Assembly: GCA_031264295.1 (NCBI GenBank)
Contig: JAISED010000023.1
Coordinates: forward strand, 1 to 35,870
Direction: 5' to 3'
Source of the DNA: Eubacteriales Family XIII. Incertae Sedis bacterium
GTDB taxonomy: Bacteria; Bacillota; Clostridia; Peptostreptococcales; Anaerovoracaceae
DNA: 35,870 bases
Part shown: piece after piece, positions 16,900 to 24,035 of the stretch
Layout: each line of letters opens with the position of its first letter
Position numbering within the stretch: position 1 is the first letter of the stretch
Program-made: the position numbers and the translations under genes
The notes under the pieces: model-generated
Databases searched by the model: none
Told to the model about the DNA's origin: nothing
What the model saw: only the letters and a program-made list of their open reading frames with translations

Positions 16900-18089
16900 C
16901 TGAATAACAAACTAAAGGCTTCTTTGTTAATCCTCTTTACCGGCGCGTCACTCAAGTTAGCCAAAACTATCACCTGTGCCTTAAGCTCGGGGCAGATCCA
17001 GAAACTCGCTCTGAAGCCATCGTCCGTCCCCTCATGTCCATACAAGGTATATCCGTTCTGCTCTCTGATGAACCAGCCCAGCCCGATATGCTCGCCGTTG
17101 TTAGGCACAAGGGCGCGGGGCTTCGTAACATCCTTGTACATTTCTTCACTCAGCATTTTCTTATTGAGATGCGCTTCGCCCCATTTCATCAAATCCCTCG
17201 CGTTTGACGTGAGCGTAGAACTCGGAGCGTGCGCCCTGTTGTAAGGGAAAACCTTCTCCCTGACCGCCCGTCCGGATTCATCCCGGCGGTGCGGGGTACA
17301 GACACCGGCGGCGCGCAGCGCGGTCAGACTTAAGGCCTCTTCTATCTCTTCTCTGCCTGCCGTATCTGCATTCATAAGCCGCCCGGCAGGGGTTCGCAAA
17401 AAAGTAAGGAATGTTGTATTGTTCATACCCAGAGGCTTTAATAAGTCGTCATTTATGTAAGTTTCAAAGTCCGTACCCGAGACTTCCGCTATCAGAGCGC
17501 CCAGCAGCTCATAGCCCATGTTGCTGTACATAAAGCGATTTTCATCAGGCGGCCACAGCAATGCTTCTTCTGTCACCGCTTTAGATAAGACAAAGCGCTT
17601 GAGGGCGCGGGCGTCGGTCTGCGGCGTATTCCATTCGTAATCCTTGACGTCCGGCATGCCCGCCGTATGCGTGAGCAGGCGCCGTAAAGTCACACCCTCA
17701 AGCCCGCCGCCGCTCATCGTGAACCAGGGAGCGGCGGCGGACAAGGGTATGTCTAAATCAAGTATTCCTCTGTCCGCCATCCGCAATACAGCCGTCGCTA
17801 CAAAGAGTTTTGATACGGAACCCGTATGAAACACAGCCTCCGCAGTCATCGGAATCCTTTCAACGGCGTCCATAAATCCCACCGCCGCTATGCAATCTAT
17901 GCCCTCGTCCCCGGTTTTTTTCGACGCAGGTTCCGGCGGGCGTCCACCGTGAGCCGAATCTCCAACCGGCGCCGCAGGTTCCGGCGCTTGCCCGCCGCTC
18001 CCGGACTTCACGCCGATCACAAGTCCGGGGAGTTCATAACGCCGCAAGGCTTCATCAGCAAATGCACTCAAACTTTTTTGAACATTCAT
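16896..18089 (-). CDS. Serine hydrolase, class-C beta-lactamase/esterase fold
   Basis: Penicillin-binding-protein-like serine hydrolase, probably an esterase or peptidase. The nucleophile motif SVSK (Ser91, Lys94), YSN at 188-190 and HEG in LYGHEGTDDGF occur in the right order and spacing for family S12/class C. There is no signal peptide, so it is predicted cytosolic, unlike true AmpC enzymes. Residues about 30-62 are an odd Gly/Pro/Ala-rich insert made by a 48-bp tandem duplication (GGQAPEPA and GGRPPEPA, 16 residues apart) lying between the first beta strand and the core. The stop codon overlaps that of the unknown gene on the other strand (shared TTAA). Resistance should not be inferred from the fold alone. 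Confidence 0.85.
   Translation of the reverse strand: MNVQKSLSAFADEALRRYELPGLVIGVKSGSGGQAPEPAAPVGDSAHGGRPPEPASKKTGDEGIDCIAAVGFMDAVERIPMTAEAVFHTGSVSKLFVATAVLRMADRGILDLDIPLSAAAPWFTMSGGGLEGVTLRRLLTHTAGMPDVKDYEWNTPQTDARALKRFVLSKAVTEEALLWPPDENRFMYSNMGYELLGALIAEVSGTDFETYINDDLLKPLGMNNTTFLTFLRTPAGRLMNADTAGREEIEEALSLTALRAAGVCTPHRRDESGRAVREKVFPYNRAHAPSSTLTSNARDLMKWGEAHLNKKMLSEEMYKDVTKPRALVPNNGEHIGLGWFIREQNGYTLYGHEGTDDGFRASFWICPELKAQVIVLANLSDAPVKRINKEAFSLLFS
17925..17986. repeat. 48-bp imperfect duplication inside the serine hydrolase gene
   Basis: The block cgcaggttccggcg occurs at 17925 and 17973 on the plus strand, a period of 48 bp that equals 16 codons. It encodes the low-complexity Gly/Pro insert of the hydrolase. 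Confidence 0.7.
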
Positions 18090-18127
18090 CTAAATTCTAT
18101 TCGCATCCTTTCTCAGGTTAAACCTCG

Positions 18128-18190
18128 CCTATGTCGGATCTTGTTTCGAACCTGCCTATGTCAGATCTTGTTTCGAACCCGACTATGTTG
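18128..18190. repeat. 27-bp tandem repeat downstream of metK
   Basis: Units beginning cctatgtc start at 18128 and 18155 and a third partial one at 18182. The first two differ at two or three positions. The array fills the gap between the serine hydrolase start and the metK stop and ends ten bases before the metK stop codon. Confidence 0.85.
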
Positions 18191-18199
18191 ACCTTAGGC

Positions 18200-19390
18200 T
18201 CAAGCCTTATCCGCAGCGGCTTTCAGCGCCGCCGCCTTGTCCGTCTTCTCCCAAGGAAGATCCAAATCAGGTCTTCCGAAATGCCCATAAGCAGCAACCT
18301 GCCTGTATATAGGTCTCAGGAGATCCAAATCCCTTATTATCGCCGCTGGTCTCAGATCAAAATAGTCGTTCACAATGACCGCAAGCTTTTCATCCGGGAT
18401 TATCCCGGTTCCGTAGGTGTCTACCAGAATAGAAACCGGCCTGGCCACCCCTATGGCATATGCGAGTTCGATTTCACACTTCCTTGCAAGCCCCGCCGCG
18501 ACGATATTCTTCGCCGCGTACCGCGCCGCGTAAGCCGCCGAGCGATCCACCTTTGTAGGGTCTTTGCCTGAGAAAGCGCCGCCGCCGTGCCTGGCGTACC
18601 CGCCGTATGTATCTACAATGATTTTTCTCCCCGTGAGTCCCGAATCTCCGTTAGGCCCGCCTATGACAAAGCGTCCTGTAGGATTCACAAAATATTTTGT
18701 TTCCGCGTCCAAAAGCCCCGCCGGTATAATAGGCTTTATTATCTTTTCGATCACCGCTTCCCGTATTTCCTTTTGACTTATCTCCGGGTCGTGTTGAGTC
18801 GATATAAGCACCGTATCCACTCTCACAACCTTATCGTCGTCGTATTCAACAGTAACCTGAGATTTTCCGTCCGGCCTCAGCCACGGCAATTCCCCCGATT
18901 TTCTCGCTTCAGCGAGTCTGAACGCGAGTTTATGGGCAAGTGAAATGGGCAGCGGCATAAGCTCAGGTGTATCATCACAAGCGAATCCGAACATGATTCC
19001 CTGATCACCGGCGCCTGTGGATTCGGCGTCGCCGATCAATACCCCTTCCTTATATTCCAACGCCTCATTCACGCCGAGGGCAATATCGGCAGACTGCTCA
19101 TGAATGGCAGTGAGTACGGCGCAGGTGTCGCCGTCATAACCATATTCGCTTTTCGTATATCCTATATCCTTGATTACACTGCGGATCAGATGGGGGATAT
19201 CCACATATGTTTTTGTGCTGATCTCCCCGACTACAAGGGCGAGACCTGTGGTCACGGTAGATTCCGCGGCCACGCGTCCCTGCGGGTCGTCTTTTATTAT
19301 CGCGTCAAGTATAGCGTCCGATATCTGATCGCAAAGTTTGTCAGGGTGCCCCTCAGTCACTGATTCAGATGTAAAAAGTCTCTTGCTCAT
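18200..19390 (-). CDS. metK: S-adenosylmethionine synthetase
   Basis: Makes SAM from methionine and ATP. The first residues [18 protein letters not shown] contain the ATP-site motif; [14 protein letters not shown] and [19 protein letters not shown] are the other two signatures, and the 396-residue length is normal. The start at 19390 has AAAGGAAC upstream. The reading frame can be extended to 19495, but that stretch would run through the riboswitch terminator, so 19390 is chosen. Expression is almost certainly controlled by the SAM-I riboswitch immediately upstream, giving feedback by the enzyme's own product. Confidence 0.97.
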   Translation of the reverse strand: MSKRLFTSESVTEGHPDKLCDQISDAILDAIIKDDPQGRVAAESTVTTGLALVVGEISTKTYVDIPHLIRSVIKDIGYTKSEYGYDGDTCAVLTAIHEQSADIALGVNEALEYKEGVLIGDAESTGAGDQGIMFGFACDDTPELMPLPISLAHKLAFRLAEARKSGELPWLRPDGKSQVTVEYDDDKVVRVDTVLISTQHDPEISQKEIREAVIEKIIKPIIPAGLLDAETKYFVNPTGRFVIGGPNGDSGLTGRKIIVDTYGGYARHGGGAFSGKDPTKVDRSAAYAARYAAKNIVAAGLARKCEIELAYAIGVARPVSILVDTYGTGIIPDEKLAVIVNDYFDLRPAAIIRDLDLLRPIYRQVAAYGHFGRPDLDLPWEKTDKAAALKAAADKA

Positions 19391-19440
19391 TTGTGGTTCC
19401 TTTCTCGGCCGGAGCCGTAACACTCTCCCCTTTACGACAG

Positions 19441-19477
19441 AAAAATAATAAAACCTCTTTTCAAAAGAAGAGGTTTT
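19441..19477 (-). terminator. Intrinsic terminator of the metK SAM riboswitch
   Basis: On the minus strand a 10-bp stem, aaaacctctt/aagaggtttt, with an eight-base loop is followed by attattttt. The 5' arm could instead pair with the 3' strand of the riboswitch P1 region (gatgagg), which would provide the antiterminator alternative. Confidence 0.9.
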
Positions 19478-19490
19478 ACATATCTGTTTC

Positions 19491-19614
19491 CTCATCTTTC
19501 AGGCGTTTCGCCTGTAGGATTTAGCACCTTCACGAACTGTGTATGAATCAGATTCATAAGTTCCGCAGGTTGCCGGGCTTCGCAGGGCCTATTCCCTCAG
19601 CCGCTCTCGATAAG
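19491..19614 (-). promoter_or_regulatory. SAM-I (S-box) riboswitch controlling metK
   Basis: Read on the minus strand the element begins cttatcgagagcggctgagg and contains the conserved tgcgaagcccggcaacctgc core and gaaggtgctaaatcc. It closes with aggcgaaacgcctgaaagatgag. P1 pairs cttatc (19609-19614) with gatgag (19491-19496). Order and spacing of P2, the conserved GCCCGGCAACC and P3/P4 segments match SAM-I RNAs. SAM binding should stabilise P1 and favour the downstream terminator, shutting off metK. Confidence 0.95.
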
Positions 19615-19725
19615 GGGATATTCAGTTTTTTCCATCGCGGCGGATTTTATATCGTTTCACACATCCGGTCATACCACCGCAGATCCGAAATACACGAATC
19701 TCATATCAGTTGTACCCGTAATTTT

Positions 19726-19757
19726 AAAAAAAAACCATGATTTTATGATTTTTTCGC
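19726..19757 (-). terminator. Possible weak terminator after hypE
   Basis: On the minus strand aaaaaatcat and atggtttttt can pair around a six-base loop, with a run of T after the stem. The stem is A/U-rich, so strength is uncertain. It lies about 25 bases after the hypE stop, in the 390-base gap (19391-19780) that also holds the riboswitch and presumably the metK promoter. Confidence 0.45.
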
Positions 19758-19780
19758 GCTTTGAAGACTGCAAGACTTCC

Positions 19781-20779
19781 TTAGCAGATACGCGGCAAGC
19801 CTTCACCGTACAGCACGTCTATCCGCCTGGTTCCGCCCAGCCTTGTCTTCATATATACCCCAGCCGTTCTTTCTCCGTCTATGTTCGCTGAAACGGCGCC
19901 GATAATCGCGGCGTTCCTGCCGTGACATACGCTTCTTACAGCAGCGAGCGCCTCAGCTGCTTTATCCTCGGCTACGAAAGCCACGAGCTTGCCTTCATTG
20001 CCCATGTAAAGCGGATCCAGTCCCATCAGTCCGCAGAATCCCTTCACGGCGGCGCTGACGGGTACCGACTCCTCCGCGAGCTCAATGCGGCACTGTGAAG
20101 CGGAGGCAATCTCGTTCAGCACCGTGCCTAAACCGCCCCTCGTTACGTCGCGCATCGCCCTGACCCGGGCGCCTGATGCGAACAGCGCTTCCGTCACATC
20201 ACCCAGACAGGCGCAGTCACTCGCGATCATATTGTCTATGCCCATCCTCTCACTGAGGATACAGGCGTGGTGTTCACCAAGTTCGCCCGAGAGAATCACC
20301 ACATCACCGGATCCGCAAGATGAGGCGCTTAGTACACGACCCTTAGGTACTTCTCCTATTCCTGTAGTATTTATATAAAGCCCGCCGGCTCCGCTGACGA
20401 CCTTTGTGTCGCCCGCTACTATTAGAACACCGGCCTCCGCGGCCTCCGCGGCCATTGAAGCCGCCACCCTGTCGAGCAGTTCGGTTTCCAGTCCCTCTTC
20501 AAGAATAAATCCGCAGGTAATGTAGGCCGGTTTGGCGCCCATAACCAACAGATCGTTAACCGTTCCGCAGATACTGAGCTTTCCGATATTTCCTCCCCTG
20601 AATTCGAGCGGAGTTACAACGAAAGAATCCGTGCTCACTGCAATGTCGCCGGATACGCGAAGAACCGCCGCATCCTCCATCTTTCTCAATATAGGGTTCG
20701 AGAAACGCTTCCCGAATATATCTTCCATGAGGCGGGCTGAATCCCTGCCGCCGCTCCCGTGCGCTGCTGTAATCTTCAT
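19781..20779 (-). CDS. hypE: Carbamoyl dehydratase HypE ([NiFe]-hydrogenase maturation)
   Basis: PurM/SelD-like enzyme that dehydrates a carbamoyl group on its own C-terminal cysteine to form the cyanide ligand of [NiFe] hydrogenases. The ITAAHGSGGRDSARLMEDIF opening, DAAVL and STDSFVVTPLEF, the CGTVNDLLVMGAKP loop, DVTRGGLGTVLNE and the terminal GLPRIC with the carbamoyl-accepting cysteine are all present in 332 residues. No other hyp gene or hydrogenase is in the window. It lies 21 bases downstream of the SNF2 helicase gene and is probably transcribed with it. Confidence 0.93.
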   Translation of the reverse strand: MKITAAHGSGGRDSARLMEDIFGKRFSNPILRKMEDAAVLRVSGDIAVSTDSFVVTPLEFRGGNIGKLSICGTVNDLLVMGAKPAYITCGFILEEGLETELLDRVAASMAAEAAEAGVLIVAGDTKVVSGAGGLYINTTGIGEVPKGRVLSASSCGSGDVVILSGELGEHHACILSERMGIDNMIASDCACLGDVTEALFASGARVRAMRDVTRGGLGTVLNEIASASQCRIELAEESVPVSAAVKGFCGLMGLDPLYMGNEGKLVAFVAEDKAAEALAAVRSVCHGRNAAIIGAVSANIDGERTAGVYMKTRLGGTRRIDVLYGEGLPRIC

Positions 20780-20800
20780 ATTTTATACGATTTATCCTTT

Positions 20801-23530
20801 TTAGGAGAGACCCAATTTAAAGGTCATGGTGACTTCGCCCGTTTCTTTGTTGACCGTTATTTTCTGGTTTTCCAGACCCAATTCCTTGCCTGTGGACATT
20901 TTGAACAGTCCGGCCAGGAATTGCATACCGCTGTCCATCACTTGCTCCAGCTCGACCGCTTTGACTTCGCTTTCGCCCGGCATAGCTTTTTGCTTTTCAG
21001 CCGCTTCTTTTTCAGCCGCTTCTTTTTCGGGCGCTTCTTTTTCAGCCGCTTCTTTTTCAGTGGCTTCTTTTTCGGGCGCTTGCGGCTTGTCCGCGTCTTC
21101 GTTCTCAAAATACGCAAATCCGATATCTTCAGTTAATTCATCCTCGTGCTCCATCGTTCCTTCGGGTGCGCTACCGGAAATATCCTCCGCGTCTCCTTCA
21201 TCTTTGGGCAGGTTGACGAAGGTCTCCAATTGATCGATGAACTGCGAACGTCCCTTTGATGAGAAATCAACGTAGTCCGTTTTATTGCCGCCGTCCAAAA
21301 CACTTTCGAAGAGGTTCTGTTTTACCAACAAACCGGCGGCGATCTGCTGTTCAATGGAATCCCGGGTAATCAGGTTGTAAATCGTGAGCTTATTGCTTTT
21401 TTGACCCAGGCGGTCGATACGTCCGATGCGCTGGTTCTTTTTGGCGGGATTCCAGGGAAGCTCGAAATTGATCAGCGTATCCGCGATTTGCAGATTCAGT
21501 CCGGCGCCTCCGGCTTCTGTCGACAGGAAAACTTTACATTCAGGGCTGTTTTCAAATTTGCGGATCATATCGCCTCGTAATTTGACGGGAACCTTTCCGT
21601 TAAGTTCCACAAACCCAATTTTGTTTTGTCTGAGCAACTGTCCGATCAGCTTATGCACCTTGATCCACTCAGAAAAAATGATGACTTTGCGGTCGGTATT
21701 TTTCAGGTCAAACTGTTCTAAAAGGATATGTTCCAATTCCGCCATTTTGGGAGATACGTTCGTTTCTTCATCGATCAAGTAGGTCGAATCACAAACCATG
21801 CGCATGTTGGCAAGCAATAACTGCAACCGCTGTAAGTCATATGCAGTAAGAAATTTCTTGCGGATTATGGAGGCGATTCCTTTGGCGTAAGATGCGTGAT
21901 ATTCAGCCTGCTTGGGCGACAATTCAACGGGAATGTCTACTTGCAGCACATTGGGCATCTGATCCAATACGTTTCTTTTTTCACGCCGGATCAATATATC
22001 CGCCAGTTTCACGTTAAGCTCTTGAAGATTGTAATAGCCGTTGATTTTATTTATTTTTTCGGGATCGAAAAGGCAATGCTGATATGAAAATTCCCATAGC
22101 GGTCCGAGGAAATACGGGTCGAGTACGCTGATAATCGAGAAAATGTCAATCAAGCGGTTTTCGATAGGCGTACCGGTGATGACCAGCGTATGTTTGGGTT
22201 GCAGCCGTTTGATGGCAGATGAGGTTTTCGTTTCAAAGTTTTTGATCTTCTGAGCCTCGTCGAGAATCAGGAAATCGATCCCGGCTTTGTTGATGGCCAA
22301 ACTGTCGCGCAAAACCGTCTCATAGTTGACGATAAAGAAAAAATAATTGTCGTCAAGATACAGGACTTCCCTTTCGTTTGGTTTGCCATCCACGATCAGC
22401 GCTTTTTCGTTTGTGAACGCTTCGATTTCTTTTTTCCACTGGGATTTTAAGGTTGCAGGACAAACGACCAGCGTTTTGCTGAAACCGAACACCTGCTTTT
22501 TGAACACAGCCGCCGCTGCTGCCTGAAGCGTTTTCCCCAAGCCCATTTCATCCGCGATAACAGCCGCTTTTTTAAACAGGACAAATTCCACGCCCTCTTT
22601 TTGATAAGGGTACAGTTCCGCTTTGATAAGAGGATACGCGGGTTTGTGGGTTTGCTCAAGTTCTTTGAGCAAAGATTGTTCAAAAACGCGCTCTACCTTT
22701 TCTGTAACCTCGGGGCGGATGCAAATCATTTCAAATTCCGCTGCTTTTTCGATAAAACCCAGGAAAGATTTGATTGCGGATTCTGTATTTTCAATATAAT
22801 TCTGCTTTTTGAAGTGCCGTGAGATCAGCAGCTGCTCGTCCACAGGCAATTTGTGGGGATAGTGCCAGGTGATCCTGTATTCGTTCAACGGGTCGCAGAA
22901 CACTTCGATAAACGGGTACGTTTTGTCCATCCGTTCAAACAATTCGGGATTTTTCTTCAATTCGTCGAATGCGAACATAATATGTTTGGTGGTTCCCAGT
23001 TTGTTGAGCCGAGAATCCCAACTGTCACTGTATCCGGTTTCCGCTTCAAAATCACGCAGGAATATCTTGTATTTCATGTCGTGTTCGTTGGTTAAAGTGT
23101 GATCACCGTAGATGTTGTTTGCCCACCGTATATGGTATGGAGCCTTTTCAGCCTTTTGTCTGCGCTCGGTCAGCACACGTTTAATCATGCCTTGGCGGGT
23201 GTATTTTTTATGTTCTATTTTTACCCTTGGGTCAAGGAGACTCAATTCCTGCTCGTATTGCAGCAAACAGGCGTAGGAAAAGCGATCCCACGCCACCGGT
23301 TTATTGTTGACCGCCGGCGTCAATTCGAAAACACCGCCATGTCCGCCCCCGATCAACAGGGAGTATTCTGCGGTTTTGCTTTCACTTGCGGTATTTACCA
23401 GAAAATCAATGGATACCGCTGACTGAGACAGGATTTGGCAATCGCAGTTATGAAACAGGATTTCTCCATGGGCGATTTCTTCACCGTGCAGTTGCGATGA
23501 TACTTCATCTTTAATAGATTTAAGATTCAT
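20801..23530 (-). CDS. SNF2-family (superfamily 2) DEAD/H helicase-like ATPase
   Basis: Cytosolic double-strand DNA translocase of the Swi2/Snf2 (HepA/RapA-like) class. It has a roughly 300-residue N-terminal region that I cannot assign. Counted from 23548, motif I DEMGLGKT is at 333-340, motif II is DEAQ at 430-433, SGTP-like VITGTPIENR follows, and the second RecA lobe carries STEAGGAGLNLQ and QRIGRIDRLGQ. After the helicase core is a Glu/Lys/Ala linker of five-residue EKEAx repeats, then a short C-terminal beta segment. The ATG at 23548 has no ribosome binding site, whereas ATG 23530 has GGAGG 11 bases upstream, so 23530 is preferred (909 residues). It has its own promoter at 23570-23598. 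A chromatin/transcription or phage-defence role cannot be decided from sequence. Confidence 0.9.
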   Translation of the reverse strand: MNLKSIKDEVSSQLHGEEIAHGEILFHNCDCQILSQSAVSIDFLVNTASESKTAEYSLLIGGGHGGVFELTPAVNNKPVAWDRFSYACLLQYEQELSLLDPRVKIEHKKYTRQGMIKRVLTERRQKAEKAPYHIRWANNIYGDHTLTNEHDMKYKIFLRDFEAETGYSDSWDSRLNKLGTTKHIMFAFDELKKNPELFERMDKTYPFIEVFCDPLNEYRITWHYPHKLPVDEQLLISRHFKKQNYIENTESAIKSFLGFIEKAAEFEMICIRPEVTEKVERVFEQSLLKELEQTHKPAYPLIKAELYPYQKEGVEFVLFKKAAVIADEMGLGKTLQAAAAAVFKKQVFGFSKTLVVCPATLKSQWKKEIEAFTNEKALIVDGKPNEREVLYLDDNYFFFIVNYETVLRDSLAINKAGIDFLILDEAQKIKNFETKTSSAIKRLQPKHTLVITGTPIENRLIDIFSIISVLDPYFLGPLWEFSYQHCLFDPEKINKINGYYNLQELNVKLADILIRREKRNVLDQMPNVLQVDIPVELSPKQAEYHASYAKGIASIIRKKFLTAYDLQRLQLLLANMRMVCDSTYLIDEETNVSPKMAELEHILLEQFDLKNTDRKVIIFSEWIKVHKLIGQLLRQNKIGFVELNGKVPVKLRGDMIRKFENSPECKVFLSTEAGGAGLNLQIADTLINFELPWNPAKKNQRIGRIDRLGQKSNKLTIYNLITRDSIEQQIAAGLLVKQNLFESVLDGGNKTDYVDFSSKGRSQFIDQLETFVNLPKDEGDAEDISGSAPEGTMEHEDELTEDIGFAYFENEDADKPQAPEKEATEKEAAEKEAPEKEAAEKEAAEKQKAMPGESEVKAVELEQVMDSGMQFLAGLFKMSTGKELGLENQKITVNKETGEVTMTFKLGLS
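20991..21083. repeat. 15-bp tandem repeats encoding the EKEA linker of the SNF2 protein
   Basis: About six units of a 15-bp sequence (ttcagccgcttcttt and variants) run in frame and encode alternating EKEAA, EKEAP and EKEAT pentapeptides, probably a long charged helix. Unit number is likely variable between strains (inference). Confidence 0.85.
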
Positions 23531-23569
23531 AAGATCTTCAACCTCCATGATGTTTGTATAATTTAGTCT

Positions 23570-23598
23570 ATTCTATCATAAAATATTGTATTTTTCAA
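23570..23598 (-). promoter_or_regulatory. Sigma-A promoter of the SNF2-hypE transcript
   Basis: On the minus strand TTGAAA (23593-23598) is separated by 17 bases from TAGAAT (23570-23575), with a TG one base upstream of the -10 box. Transcription would start close to 23562, only about 30 bases before the preferred ATG at 23530. Confidence 0.7.
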
Positions 23599-23740
23599 AT
23601 TAAAACATTAGAAATTACAACGGCTTTGGCGAAAAACGCGAAACCGGCGCCGAAGCTTTCTTACTTACTTATTGAATTCAGTATTAAATCTCCGTTTTTT
23701 GTTTTTAGCGATTTTACAGCTAGTTTTATACCTCAACACC

Positions 23741-23749
23741 TGGTATAAT
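23741..23749 (+). promoter_or_regulatory. Extended -10 promoter for the MoaF-like SLH gene
   Basis: TGGTATAAT at 23741-23749 is a consensus extended -10 element; there is no clear -35 box (tagttt at the right distance). It is the best plus-strand promoter in the 23549-24035 gap and would give a leader of about 280 bases. Confidence 0.5.
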
Positions 23750-23755
23750 ATCCTC

Positions 23756-24035
23756 ATAGCAAGCAATTAAGCAATCATGGACGTACAAAATTGATACTTG
23801 AAAACTACACAGACGGATAATCCGTGAATATTGGATTTGGTATATATGTTGTTGCATTGAACCGGACAAGAAAGATCGGGGAGGGGGCGGTTAAGCCCCA
23901 TCTGTAAAAAAGGAGGTGTCCTCCATGAGAAGTCCTTAATCCGCTCTGTAAATTACAAATATCACGACTAAGATCCATAACAACTTGACACCGTCTTATG
24001 ATGCGTGTCTGGCGTCCAATGAAAAGGAGAATATC
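23756..24035 (+). other. Long, apparently structured 5' leader with a mini-ORF
   Basis: Several stems are visible: acgga/tccgt near 23812, GGGGC(ggttaa)GCCCC at about 23884-23899, and GGAGG(tgt)CCTCC at 23912-23924. The last contains a perfect ribosome binding site that is paired and is directly followed by ATG 23925 of a four-codon ORF (MRSP, stop 23937-23939). The real gene start with its own AAAAGGAG lies about 95 bases further on. No known riboswitch class is recognised. With the divergent promoters this accounts for the gene-free stretch 23549-24035. Confidence 0.45.

Noticed and set aside
16896-18089. Antibiotic-resistance AmpC beta-lactamase
   Set aside because: The fold and motifs fit class C, but there is no signal peptide and the family is dominated by esterases and peptidases.
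19391-19495. Longer N-terminus for MetK
   Set aside because: The added 35 codons overlap the riboswitch terminator, and [18 protein letters not shown] is the normal MetK start.
20991-21083. CRISPR-like or regulatory repeat array
   Set aside because: The units are contiguous, in frame and encode the EKEA linker; there are no spacers.
23790-23830. Possible rRNA spacer fragment (ttgaaaactacacag)
   Set aside because: The match is short and generic; no 16S, 23S or tRNA sequence lies near it.
23985-24035. Upstream TTG start of the MoaF-like SLH protein
   Set aside because: It would add 17 polar residues before a good signal peptide and lacks a ribosome binding site; ATG 24036 has AAAAGGAG.
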